NCBI GenBank assembly: GCA_028583405.1
Contig: CM053251.1
Span: 10,613,495-10,677,494, forward strand
Source of the DNA: Pogonophryne albipinna
Lineage: Eukaryota > Chordata > Actinopteri > Perciformes > Artedidraconidae
Reading direction: 5' to 3'
DNA: 64,000 nucleotides
Position numbers and translations under genes: made by a program. Shown here one piece after another: positions 1 to 34,627 of the stretch. The notes under the pieces are model-generated. The model ran no database searches. It saw nothing but the letters and a program-made list of their open reading frames with translations, and was not told where the DNA came from. Numbering within the stretch: the first letter of the stretch is position 1; every line of letters begins with the position of its first letter.

Positions 1-556
1 GGGAAGTTATTTGGATGCACACCCACACACCCACCCACATACACACACTAATACAGCATCACAGCGGAGGGAGCCAAATCTGGTCAGCAACACAAATCCC
101 ACACTCCTCACTTGGCTTTATTTTACGCGCATGGACAGTGCGGACGGGTTGGACACCTTCTTGGTTTGTTGGCCGCTGGAGGTCAGATTGAGCGGTGTGT
201 GGAGAGCAACAGATGCCGCACCGAGAAATAAGCCTTTAATACCCACAGGACTCAGGAGAGGGTAACTACACTCAACTCACAATACAACAGACTTAAGTGA
301 AACCCTTCACGCAACTCATCCGTGTCTCGGTGTCGCGTTTCCTTGAGGAATATTTCACTTTTACGCACAAAAAGGCGCTCTAAGAAGGGTGTTTTTGCTG
401 AGTTAAACGGCGTCCTCGGACACATCCACCTGTTTCAGAGGTAAACTCTGTCTCATGGATTACTTGTCCATGTCTCTTTTTCTGGAACCGGTTGAACGAT
501 AATCTGAGCTGGTTGGTACATCCGTGGGATAACACCAGTGGACCCCTTTAACCACC
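1..556 (+). other. Presumed 5' UTR and upstream sequence of cacnb2
   Basis: This lies directly upstream of the ATG at 557. An in-frame TAA at 530-532 closes the frame, so translation cannot start further upstream in this exon. No clear TATA box or CpG island boundary can be fixed; the transcription start is not determined. Confidence 0.4.
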
Positions 557-22929
<22,373 letters not shown>

Positions 22930-25391
22930 TGACTGTTGTTTCTCCTGTGGCTTGGTGCATGGTTTTATGCTGCTCAAGTTATAATGCACGAATGGCCTGG
23001 GCAGGGTGTTCTTCTTCATATCGTTTGACATTTTAAATTGTTCTTATTTTTACCCTCTGCCACTCACTCACACATTTTGTCCTTCTTTCTTTTTTCTATA
23101 GCAAAATTCATACTGTCACTCGGTTTTGCCTGTCTTAATTTCATCTTATTCATATGGCGCTATCTCTGTGTATTTAAGCACAAACATTTGACAAGATAAA
23201 TGCAAAGGTCCTGCAACATTTTCCAATGTTCACGCAAAAAGCCAAGAATAATCAAGGTTGCAGTAATTTTATTGTATCCATTATGTCAAGATCACAAGTA
23301 AATGTTCTTGTTATCTTGGGCTTGTTTTAAAGTGATAACACAATAAATACACTTGAGTTTCTATTAGTTACACCAAACTAAAATTAATACAATCTAATAC
23401 ACAAGTCCTGCAATAAATCCAACTTTGATTAGGTTATATTGTTCAGTGTGTATTAAACAGGGATAGGTTAGCCTAACCCTTTCTTAACTCGACAAAAAAT
23501 ATACCTGTTAAGATTTTAAGGTATATTTACCTTTAAAAATAAACTTTTCACAAGTTTACCTAGCTAAAATGACATTACCTGGTGTTCACCTCTCAAAAGT
23601 AGAGAGGCATCTGACAAATTGTGATGTCGATATTTGACACTAAATTGTTAATGGATAGATCAATAGATAGAACAATAGATCAAAAGTGAGCGGCAGATTC
23701 GTCCTATCTGGAAAAAAGCTATCGGGAGAAAACATCTCTTTAAGTACAGTAACTTGTGATTTGAGATGAACAGGAAGAAATTATGGAAATTAATCAATAA
23801 GTGTTCTCGGCTTCTGTACACTGAACACATTTATAACTGTTGTTTCTATAAACTAATTCAAAGAGAAGCTTTGTTGTAGCCGAGGGTTCGAAAACTCTAG
23901 GAAACAACAGACTTTTGGTGTCACATCTCATTCTGTCTCCATGTGTTGCAATCTGTGTATCTTCCAAAAACAACAATTCATTGTACACATTGGTAAGGAA
24001 ACTCAAACTATTTTGTTACATGATATTAAAGGGAAATCTTACTTTACTTCCTACTTTTCTAAATGTTGTTCAAGCTTATTTATTGACTTGTATTTGCGCT
24101 GTGTGGAAGCATGACATATCTTTAGGTGACACTGACCTGCTATATGCTGGATACTCTATGCATCTTCTTGTGATAAAATATATTGCTTGAATACAACCTC
24201 TATGCATTTGTAAATACTTCATAATTGCCTTGTTAGGTAAAAATAAGGAGAACCAGAGAGCCTGTTGCACTGTTTGATAGAACTTGACCTACTGTGAATG
24301 ATTGCTCTAGACTGAAGTGACTCAGATCCTTTAACTTTTTTGTTTTCATTATGTTTGTTTTGTACAGCATTCAGATGTTAATTTTGACAAATATGCATTC
24401 CATTGTTGAAAACCATTAAAATATAAACCAAAAAATGTGGTTATTGACATGTTATTGTAGGATGTCAGCACTTGCCAAATTGGTAAAATTGTTGCTAATT
24501 GAAATTACCTTATATAAACTACTACGGATTAGTTTGTGAATTTTCCTCTGAGGATTAACAAAGCCCTAATCTGTAAATAATACATAATGGTTTGTTTTTT
24601 GATAATTTATTTGTATTATTAATCTGAAAGGGAGTAGAAGTTAAGTACACACACCAATAGTAGAAAGTACAAAAGTATAATGTCTGTAAATACCTATTTT
24701 TTAGAATTCTGAAATTACAATGTGTTATTATTTCGTTTAGTTCAGAAAAATAGAGCAATTTCTCTCACTTTGCATTAGGATGAGGCCTATGCACCTTTCA
24801 CCAATGAGTGTAAACCATAGAGTGTACATTCTTTGTATTTAGGTAAAATACCCTGCTGTCTGTGTCCAATGTACACAAGAAATAAAATATTTTCCAAAAG
24901 GTCAATTTGCTGAATATAAAGTCAAGGAAATTAATCTCAATTTTTATTTCGTTCTCATGGCAACGTCTTCCCAATTTCTCAATGTTTTCTTAAAAGTGTG
25001 AAACAGCGCTACTAGGATTAATGGATGGTTAATGTAATCTAGTACATGTGGAGAGACAGAGAGATGGTAGCCTACTGCATTTTCAGCAAAGTCTACCGAA
25101 GCAATCACAGGTGAGTTGAGGTTGGCATCCTTTGATTAACAGTAGGCTACACAATTAGAAATGTACATGTAAATGCAATAAACTGGCGTAAATGATCTCT
25201 AGGAAGTAGGAAGTCAGTCATACTTTGGCCGCGCACATTATAAAGTTAACAACTAATTTCTCGCTAAACGAAATACCCTGGAGTTAACGTAACATTTGGC
25301 GATAGGTAGTTTGTTTTCCAGTGTTGCTAGGGTTAAGCTAGCAACACTGCTAGCTAACTCACTCGTTTACGTGTTTTGCCAGCTAGCAGCG
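22930..25391 (+). other. cacnb2 3' UTR and downstream sequence
   Basis: Candidate poly(A) signals AATAAA at 23342, 23412 and 24881, and ATTAAA at 24415; which is used cannot be told. No further gene was recognised before 25392. Confidence 0.5.
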
Positions 25392-25508
25392 ATGGAAAAA
25401 GAAGATGGGAGATTTCTGTCCGCAACTGATATTACCACCACAAATACAAAATATATGACGGTCATACTTCATCTACATGACGGAAAGGACACTACTTCTT
25501 CAAATAAC
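25392..25508 (+). other. Unassigned candidate first exon
   Basis: ATG in an AGCGATGG context opens MEKEDGRFLSATDITTTNTK, 39 codons, ending exactly at AAC|GTGAGT, a good donor in phase 0. I do not recognise the protein and found no matching second exon downstream; a 7.6 kb transposon nest begins 145 bases later. It may be a real first exon or chance. Confidence 0.25.
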
Positions 25509-26040
25509 GTGAGTTATACTGCTTCTGTCTGTTTGCCAGTCTGCCTGTCACTGTTATCTGAATGCCTCTGCTCTCTTTTTTTCGTTCTCACGTCTCCCAG
25601 TGTCTGTATTCAAATCCCTACCTGTATTTTTGTTAATGTTATCTGGTTTACACAGAGGTGGTAAGTACATGTACACAAGTACTCTACTATATTTTGCAGT
25701 ACTTTACTTGAGTATTTCCATGTAATGCTACTTTATATTTCTACTCCACTAGTGGATTAACTCATTAAGTCACAAAAGACTGAAATTAGTATCAGAACTT
25801 TGTGTACAACAGTAAGATGCTACTTGATGCAACAATATTATCTAGAAATGTCACGTAAATATAATTAATATATATTATATTATACATAATGATTACTTTT
25901 ACTTATTTAACTTTAAAGGTCCCATGTCATGGCCATTTCTACTGATCATAATTCCATTGTTGTGGTATATTAACATAGATCTATAGCCTACTGTGCAATT
26001 TTCCAAACTCACATTGGTTTCTCATAGCATCTCTGTAGGG

Positions 26041-28186
26041 CAGGGGTTTCAAACTCAAATACACAGTGGGCCAAAATAAAAAAAATGGGTACTAGTCGAG
26101 GGCCGGACTGGTTCAATGTTTATTCCAAAACGTATTGAAATGAACTTATTGCACATATTAAACCTGGAACTAACAAAGCTTAAACTATTGCCTTGCCTAT
26201 AAAAACAACATTAAACATTAAATGATCAGTTGCATTTATTTCTTATGGCTCTATCCGAAGCTTTTCCGGAGTCATTTCTTATGATTACATTTTCCCACAG
26301 GCCAACAACAGCTTCAAAAAAACAATTCCCCTCAAAGAACAAACCAAACATGCCCTGTTGTCTCAAAAAAAAAAGTGCAGAAGGAAACATCCATTGAAAC
26401 TCAGTGTGCTGCTCGGTGATGCTAGTTCAAGCAGATACTTGGCATCTCATCTTGGGTGCAAGTTCATCAATGTTTGGGCTCAGGCTCTGAGCTGAGGAAA
26501 CCCTCAGGATGGAGTGAAGGTAGGGCTGCACGGTATTGAAAAAAACTGACACCGCGATTTTTCCCCCCCCTGCGGTATATATTGCGTTTTTTTTAACCTG
26601 TTAAACCCCAAAGTCCACGCGGGTACTTTACTTTTTTTTTCACGACAGTGTCTCAGGGGATCGTAATATTTAAGAACCTATTAATGTGTTATACCAGATT
26701 AACGGAAATAATCTCAGCTAACTGACGATACAAACTATTTTTACTAAAACAAAACACAAGTCTCATAAGAAGCATCTAAATGACCCCTGAGCGAAAAATG
26801 CTAACGCACTTTGGCACAGAACTCAAGATAAAAGATACCCTTATTACTTATCGTAGCTGCACATACAAGATATCCGATTAAAGCTGAGGTTCCACAGATT
26901 ATTTAGGTATATATTATCATTACTGAGTGATCTGATCTCGCAACAGGGAAAGCAAACTCAGACATCACAACACGTACCTTTACGTAGCTTCTAGGGGAGA
27001 TGTCTCACCGTAGCTGTCAATCTGATCAAAAGACGTGTTCAATGGCATTAAAACGAGAAAGAAAAAACGCGGCTGAATCGGTTAATCCATAGGTTTTTAA
27101 CGTCTCTGTATAAAAAAAATGATTTAATTTATAATCCATAATTCAATTTTTATGTAAATATCGCAGCGCAAAAGTTAGCTGCTAATGGTAGCCACCAGAG
27201 TGGCTGCTGCTTCCGGTCTTGGCATGTTGCTTACCCTCAAATAAGGGGGTTCATCTGTGAATGAAGAAGAGTGGTAAGGGATCCAAGAGATTAAACGTAT
27301 TTGTTACGACCCATTAAACTATAGGAAGCTTCTTGGAAGTAAATCTTCATTCTCTCCGGTATTGTCCTCCTGTGTCTCGCTCATTTTTTTACCAGTGTTT
27401 TGATGGTCTGCAAACTAGCGGGGCGGGGCCTGCTGTGATCTGATCAAGAATGATTGTGATTGGTAGTTTGCTGTGCATGCAGGGGAAGTTCTACACACAC
27501 CAACACATAAACAAATAAGGAGTGAGAGTGACGCGTAGCCAAAACCGGAAGCTGCATACACTCTGGTGGCTACCATTAGCAGCTAACTTTTGGGCTCCGA
27601 TTTTTACATAAAAATGGAATTATGGATTATAAACAATTGCTTCAAAGCCACAGATACATTATCAACCTATGGATCAACCGATTCAGCCGCGTTTTTTCTT
27701 TCTCGTTTTAATGCCATTGAACACGTCTTTTGATCAGATTGACAGCTACGGTGAGACGATCTCCAGTAAAAGCTCCGTAAAAGGTACGTGTTGTGATGTC
27801 TGTCTTTGCTTTCCCTGTTGCGAGATCGGATCGCTTAGATACTATACTTAAATAATCTGTGGAGTCTCAGCTTTAATCGGATATATTGTATGTGCAATTT
27901 CGATAAGTAATAAGGGTATCTTTATTTGAATTCTGTGCTAAAGTGCGTTAGCATTTAAAAAAAAGAAGAATAAAACCGCACGTCCCTGCGGTGTGAATAC
28001 CGCGCATGCGCATACCGCGGTTATCGCCATGACACGGTATATCGTTCAGCCCTAAGTGAAGGTGTGCGTGCAATATACCGGCGTGCCAGATCTAATAGTA
28101 ATTAGAAATTATCCTGCGGGCCGAAATTAAATCCACCAAGGCAAGGGCCTGATTTGGCCCCCGGGCCTTGAGTTTTGACACATGTG
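26041..28186. mobile_element. Nest layer 3: hAT element
   Basis: CAGGGGTTTCAAACTCAA at left and TTGAGTTTTGACACATGTG at right; same family as 17298-17696. Exact 8-bp duplications CTGTAGGG at 26033-26040 and 28187-28194. Its middle is taken up by the next layer. Confidence 0.85.
26521..28054. mobile_element. Nest layer 4: hAT-like element with foldback core
   Basis: TAGGGCTGCACGGTAT at left, ATCGTTCAGCCCTA at right, exact 8-bp duplications AGTGAAGG (26513-26520 and 28055-28062). Inside, 26640-27230 and 27530-27960 are arms of an inverted repeat whose unit also occurs at 9480-10136. Confidence 0.85.
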
Positions 28187-28419
28187 CTGTAGGGTGTACT
28201 TTGAGGGTTTTTGACTCTGCAGACCGTTTACATGCATAAAAACCATCATAACACACAAGGGGACGGGTAATAACCGGAAAAGCATGACATGGTTTAAGTT
28301 CATTTTGCTGAAAAAAACAGCATAGACCAGCTTAAGATGGTTGCTGGTTTTAGCTGGTATTAGGCTGGTTTAGTTGGTTTACCAGGCTGAACAAGCTGGC
28401 CAGGATGGTCTTGCTTGGT

Positions 28420-28862
28420 CTTGCTAGTGCTGGAGTACTTCATGACCAAAGAGCGTGAACGTTGTGATCAGCTGTTTTTGCGCAGTACTCCAGTGTGTGA
28501 ATCCAATCCAATCCACTTTATTTATATAGCACATCAACAGAAACAGAGGGTTTACCGAAGTGCTTCACAGCCACATAACATTATAATAAAATATAATATT
28601 ACAATAAGAATTGTAGAAGGGGGGGGGGGAGTCTCCCTCCACAGCCGGTTGGCGTAGTTTTGGCACAATTCCGTTGTACAGATCGACGTTAACAGCAGCC
28701 CCGTCTGTGCACACGGAGACCGACTCTGTCGTCCGGTGATCTAACCGCCTTCTGGAAAAGCTTCACAAGTACGTCGGCACGCAAATGCGCTTTGTGACAC
28801 AAGTGACGGTACGCATTTCAGATTTTTTACACGTACCTGCGTACCAGTTATGTGCACCCCTG
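28420..28862. mobile_element. hAT copy, same family as 44764-45162
   Basis: Matches the 44764-45162 element over most of its length (GTGATCAGCTGTTTTT, GGTTGGCGTAGTTTTGGCAC, CAAATGCGCTTTGTGACAC) and ends CAGTTATGTGCACCCCTG. It has an extra insertion at about 28498-28618 carrying TTTATTTATATAGCAC. The left end is truncated. Confidence 0.75.
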
Positions 28863-28889
28863 GGTATTAAACATGTTTTTTGACTGGCA

Positions 28890-29668
28890 CGAAAGGCCCG
28901 TCCGCACGGCGGCGTGCGTTGAAGCTTCAACACTTCTGCCCATTCACTTTGAATGGGGTGACGTCACGCTTTGCCGAACTGCATTGTGGTTCCAATGCTC
29001 ACACTTCGTGAGCGTTGAAGCTTGCCAGTGGGTGTGTCTGAAACTCGACCAACAACCAATCACATGAATCTCCCGCCTCGGACACACAAGCACGCGGTTT
29101 GATTGGCTAGAGCTTGTACTGGCATATGATTTGATTGGCTGACGGTACGTCCACACAGCGGCTTTGGAAAAAGCTTGCCGGCGGGCGTGTCTGAAGCTCG
29201 ACCAACAAGCAATCACATAAATCTCCCGCCCCTGACACACAAGCAGCGGTTTGATTTGCTAGAGCTTGTACTGGCATATGATTTGATTGGCTGACGCTTC
29301 CACCGAAAGCTTCAGAAGATTCAAAAGTTGAACATTGCTCAACTTTTGAAGCCTGAGATGCCTGGAAATCTCCGCTTTGCTTCCCACAATGCAGTTCGGC
29401 GAAAAGTGAGGCAAAGTGACGTCACCCCATTCAAAGTGAATGAGCAGAAGCGTTGTAAGATTTTTTTAACGCTGCTGTGTGGACGTACCGTGACGCTTCC
29501 GTCGAAGCTTCAAAAGTTGAACATTGCTCAACTTTTGAAGCGAGCAACGCGAGCGAAGCGACGGAACCACAATACAGTTCGGCAAAACGGGACATCACCC
29601 CATTCAAAGTGAATGGGCAGAATCGTTGAAGCTTCAACGCACGCCTCCGTGTGGACGGGCCGGTCGGG
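28890..29668. mobile_element. Harbinger-like MITE cluster
   Basis: GGCCCGTCCGCACGGCGGCG at left and CGTGTGGACGGGCCGG at right, with several internal repeats of GTTGAAGCTTCAAC and of CATTCACTTTGAATGGG. At least two copies are interleaved. Related to 44394-44670. Confidence 0.5.
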
Positions 29669-30479
29669 GAGTAAAGATCAGTTCAGCGTTTCTGTGACTC
29701 CGCCCAGCAGCTGCTCTTCTGAGAGGTACCATTCTGACAGCTCTCTCTACTGGGAAACGCACTAAAAGTCCTTCTGGAGGTAAGCAACACTACACAATTT
29801 CACCCAGTCTGAGAGTAAAAGCTTTCTCGAAGGTTCGTTTTGCTTTCTTACAAACGTTACGTTAATGTTAACTTATATATATATATAGACATTTTTATTC
29901 ATTGGGATAAACCCCTTGAGATGCACCATCTCGTTTTCAAGGGGGTCCCGACAATAGCAACAACTTACAGACATACATAAATACAAAATGCAAAACATGA
30001 CACACAAGACAAACCACATACAGTCTGTTAAGTAAAATTCAAGCAATGCACACAATCATTACAATTTGAGACAGTCGAGCAAATCAGTTTCATCAATATC
30101 AGTTTCATTAATAACAAGTACAGACCAGTTGAAAGTGAGATAACAATGCATGTTTAAACATACCCAATGATGCAACTTAACCTTAAGTTTGCTAGGAGGC
30201 TATTGTTACTCCCCTTAACAAGTGCTAGCAACAGTTAGCAGCTAATGTTTTTTGCAGTTTGTGTTTTTTGTGTTATTTAAGGATAAGTTATCTTACAAGT
30301 TGAGAGAGTTAAGTTTTGTTTAAAATCATCAATGTAATGCACGTTTAGAGGTTTTGTGTTGAACATGAAGTTAGCTAACTTTAGCTCACTCTACCAGTGA
30401 CGTGCGGTGAGGTTCATGGCTGGTGAGGCACTGACTCTTTCAGAGTCAGATTTACAAATATTATATATTTTGACCTTAA

Positions 30480-30834
30480 AGGTGGCGGGGTAGGTAATTT
30501 TGGAGAAACCAGCTCGAGTGCGCTAGAATTTGAAAATACACAGTCCCTCCTCCAACACACACGAACGCGCACATGACCAATGAGGGCACGAGATAAGTTT
30601 GTGCACAGATGGAAGGCTGACAGGCAGGTAGGCCATCCAGTTATTTTAGCCGGGCCGGCTAAAATGAGTGGTCGTGCTTTTTACAGTACTACGGCTTCCA
30701 GAGATGAAATGTTTTAATGTATTTTTTGTCAAAGCACTTAAGATATTCATTGCTATCGGGATGTTAAGAGCATTCCATGGAATATAACAAAAAGTGTATA
30801 TCGTGCCGGTTTCTCAAACTTACCTACCCCACCT
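30480..30834. mobile_element. TTAA-target MITE, 355 bp
   Basis: AGGTGGCGGGGTAGGTAA at left and TTACCTACCCCACCT at right; TTAA at 30476-30479 and 30835-30838. TTAA duplication points to piggyBac or Kolobok. Confidence 0.75.
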
Positions 30835-31848
30835 TTAATGCTTTACTGCTGTTGAATTAATCCTATATTGCTAGTGATTTTTATTTTTAACTATGATTTG
30901 CAATCTTTTTGATTCCAATTACAACAATCTTTTTGTTATAATTGTAAAACACATCTTAACATCCATCAGCAATCAATAAAACAAATCATCCAACACAAAA
31001 TAGAAAAAAGCTGTGTGTTAATAATTTGCTTTCAACCTTCGACCCAGTTCATCGTTTTCTCTCTTTATTGTCTCTTTTCCCATGGCATAGTTCTACGGTC
31101 TTGGGTATTGCTGCTATCTCTCGTTAGGAGGGGCAGCTTGGGCGCATTGTTGTTGCCAGCTTATGACCGAGCACAAGCTGACGTGAGATAGTTGATTGTT
31201 CAGGGACATCTAGAAGCCCTTCTTTTTAGGAACGTAGGTTCCCTGGCGCACATTCTTTTCTATGAACGACAACTCTAGTTAGATTCAGGGTCCATATTTG
31301 TTTAGTCTCGCTGATAAAGAATGTTGATTATTACACTCCGAACTAGTTAAAACCTCGAGCTACAGGAGGGTTCTTCAGAATTGATTGTGGCATCTCAACC
31401 GGGTGGTCAACTCGTGGCCCGTGACATGTCTTGTGAATGTTCCGGTCGAAGCTCCAAATAAACCAGTTTGCCATCAAAGCTCCAGCTCTCCATCGTGTCT
31501 CTCTTTGAGCCCTGACTCCAATTGCTTCAGAAGTTTCCCCCACAGGCTGGATCTATTCTATTTCTTTTTATACAACAGCAACTATTGGGAGTGCTCATTG
31601 ATGTCATCAAGAGCCATTGAGTCTACCTTTTGTAGTCGGCCTCTTAGAATGTTTATAATTTCTTTGTCTCTTAACATTCCTATAATAAATTGTTTTATTG
31701 TTGATATTGTTTTGTTCTTTATTTTTGTTGTGAGAATCACTTTGCAATTGTGTAAGTGCTATATAAATAGTTATACTAATATTATTGTTGTTACCATTAT
31801 TACTATTATTAATAATGTTTTCTTTGTTTTCTTTATTTATTGCTGCAG

Positions 31849-32043
31849 AAAGGATCATGCCAGCCCATATCAAACACCTGATCAAAAACTTGTGAATCTT
31901 CAGGCAGAAAATATGAAAACACCTGTTCAAAGTTCCAGTTTCCTGTACATGGAACCATGTCTGCATGGGACTCTGTTCCACATGTCTTCAGTCAGTTCTG
32001 GACCCTATGACTCGGACACTAGTTCTACCAAGGCTTATTAGAG
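31849..32043 (+). other. Candidate exon inside the transposon nest
   Basis: A long pyrimidine tract ends GCTGCAG, then an open frame KDHASPYQTPDQKLVNLQAE that runs to TAG at 32039-32041, then GAG|GTAAGC. A good donor also ends 29779 (CTGGAG|GTAAGC), and an acceptor TTTCAG precedes 32417. The frame matches nothing I know. Confidence 0.3.
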
Positions 32044-33485
32044 GTAAGCAGTGGTAGGAGAGGAGTGGAGTTATCTTTGTATTTAGGCTGCAAGTCAACA
32101 AAGGTGATCAAATGCTGATGCTAATAATGATCCGATTAATTTGATATTGATTATCTGCCAATACCGAATCCTGATCCGATTCTTCTATTTCCCAGATAAT
32201 ACAGCTGCACCGTGAACACTAGCTATATTTGTTTTTGCCATTGTAATTCACCATAAGCAATTGTTGACTGTAACGTCTATGCCAACCAACTATAATTTGG
32301 AATGTATTTTACCATACTTTAACGGTCAAGTTCTGGCAACCACAGCAGCCCAAATGTTAACGTAAATGTCAAGTTTTCTTTTTACAGTGTACTTATATCT
32401 GTACATTTATTTTCAGTTTGCTTCAAGAAGTTGCTTCAACACACAGAAATGCAGGCCAGATTGGGAAAGGCTGGACGCTACACAACGGGAAACATTATGG
32501 AAATGAACAAGGAAAAACTAAAAACACTTTCTTTGTTGCCTTTTTCTTATCATATATAGTGTTACTGTTTTTGTTACCATTTAAATATTGAATTCTATTT
32601 ATTACTTTTATTTGAAATCAAATGCACCTGTTTTAGATAATATATTTATTTTGATGTATAGGTTGATTTGCAGGTTGGTTGTTATTTGTATAATTATTGT
32701 ATTGTTACTGTGTATTTTATTATATTAACTATCTATTTATTGCTATTTATTCAATTAAAATACTGTTATGAACACTATACAATGTCTTTATTTTGGTAGA
32801 TACCAGAATACATGATACAATGAATCTTTGTAATATATTTATGTTCTCTGGTTTAAATAATCATACGAGTATTTAAACAATGTGCTGGTCACCTGGAATC
32901 CTGGTAAGCTTCCAGTATGGTATATTTAATACTATTATTAAACATAAGCTGGTGATAGATGGATGCTGGTGACCAGCCCAGCATACCAGCATACTATGCT
33001 GGTCTATGCTGTTTTTTTCTTAAGTGTCCAAAACCCCTCTAAACCAGCCAACCATTCCAGCCTAATATCGACTGGCTGGTCAGGCTGGTCAATTTAGCTG
33101 GTCTAAGCTGTTTTTTTCAGCAGGGTAAAGTACGATTTATTGAAATACTTTTAGTTTTAATTAAGTATTTTGAAAATAATGTATTAATACTTTTACTTAA
33201 GTAAAGTATCTGAATACTTTTTCACCTCTGGGTTTACATCATGTGCTGTGCAGCCTAATGTGCTTTAACTGCTGTACCTAAAGGGATATTTTGGGAATTC
33301 TCAAATGTTGGCTTTATTGGTTGGTTCAGCCACCTATTGACTGAATGAACATGTTCAGTAGGTTTGTTAGTTGCTTGTGAGGATAGCTGCCTCTATTGCC
33401 TTTTGTTTAACTGTGTTTTGAGTATATTTAACCAGTGACCATAGAGCAAATAAGGCTTGAAGTCTCCCTTTTATATTTCAAGTGT

Positions 33486-34627
33486 ATAGAGTGGTGAAGT
33501 CCCTCCCCTTCCGGTGGACCTCCATGGGACCTTATTTCGGAAAAATTATGTATTGAAGTCAATGGAGAGAGAAAGATTATCTTTCGATCCCGTTTGAATT
33601 GTGCCACGAATTACACATGTGATGTTTGTCAATTTAAAAGATAATGTTGCAAGTAAAAAAAAAAAAAAAGTGTCGTAAAACTGTGAAGTAACACATTTGT
33701 TTGTGTGAAACGCTGAATGAACTACATCTCCGGTCTAGCAGAACAACACACGTCACCAAGATGGCCGTCACTACTGTCTTGTCAACAAAAGGATTGATTA
33801 CCCTCACTATCACCACAATGAAACACGTCCAGAAGAATGTCATGCAAAGCTGTCTGCCTTCTTTGATTCTCTCTGAACTGCCTGGTCTTTTTAATGTTTA
33901 ATGTCAACCATTTGTGCAGATAGCGTGAAGTAGAAAAGATCGCAGATGCTAATGTAGCGTTAGCATTTCTCCCCCGGACTTAAATTGTGTATTATAGAAT
34001 TATCACACCGGTGTGACAGTACTCTTCAAAGGGTTCACGAAATATGACTACTACTCTTACTGTTTAACATGTTGGGTTACTTAATGTTACTTCATGTTAA
34101 GGCTAATAAAAATGACAAGGCTGTAATGCTAACTAACGTGCTAGCTACTAGCTAGGTAGCTAACTTGATCCAGCCACTCCTGGTCCTTTCATCAGACGGG
34201 AACCGAAAGAACGAGCAAGACCCATTGCTGGTATGATAACAACCTGGTACTAAGCACACAGGCATCTTGTTAAAGTTATCTTATCTTAGAATCTATCTAT
34301 ATGGCGCTGATATTAGCTATCTCTTAGTGGAGGAAAACAGTTATGACATCACTTACGCGACTCTGGGATTTTTGTAGTATTTCTAGTTGCGTATTTTTCA
34401 TAGTCTTGAATGAATTACACATATCATGTTTGTCAATCTTAAAAAATAATTTCCATGTCAAAAAAGTCACAGTTTGTCGTAAAACTGTTGAAATATGTGT
34501 AATTCATGGCACAATTCAAACGGGATCGAAAGATAAGTTTTCTCTCTTCATTGACTTCAATGCATAATTTTTCCGAAATAAGGTCCCATGGACCGGAAGT
34601 AGATGGGCGTGACTTCGCCACTCTATA
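33486..34627. mobile_element. Hairpin DNA element 1
   Basis: Left arm begins TAGAGTGGTGAAGTCCCTCC; right arm ends GACTTCGCCACTCTA. Further in, GATCCCGTTTGAATTGTG on the left pairs with CACAATTCAAACGGGATC on the right. The middle carries no recognised transposase. Confidence 0.7.

Larger units (their letters stand above)
25913..28300. mobile_element. Nest layer 2a: MITE split by insertions
   Basis: Starts AAAGGTCCCATGTCATGGCC and ends GCATGACATGG, inverted repeats of a common fish MITE, interrupted by the hAT at 26041-28186. Confidence 0.55.
28301..33125. mobile_element. Nest layer 2b: composite element with CAGCAGG ends
   Basis: Left end GCTGAAAAAAACAGCATAGA, followed by GCTGGT-rich sequence; right end is its reverse, TGTTTTTTTCAGCAGGG, preceded by GCTGGTC-rich sequence (32950-33110). 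The class is not assigned; the target duplication is unclear. It contains the elements at 28420, 28890 and 30480 and a possible spliced transcript. Confidence 0.55.
25653..33230. mobile_element. Outer hAT-like element carrying a nest of transposons
   Basis: Left end CAGAGGTGGTAAGTACATG, right end CTTTTTCACCTCTG. Exact 8-bp duplications GGTTTACA flank it (25645-25652 and 33231-33238). Only 25653-25912 and 33126-33230 belong to the outer element; the rest is later insertions. The left end resembles a very common fish MITE. Confidence 0.8.

Noticed and set aside
31000..31500. Possible solo LTR (AATAAACCAG followed by a CT-rich end)
   Set aside because: No matching second LTR, primer-binding site or clear TG...CA borders with target duplication.
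31385..32041. 218-codon plus-strand frame as one protein
   Set aside because: The first two thirds read through AT-rich simple sequence; only the part after the acceptor at 31848 looks exon-like and is reported separately.
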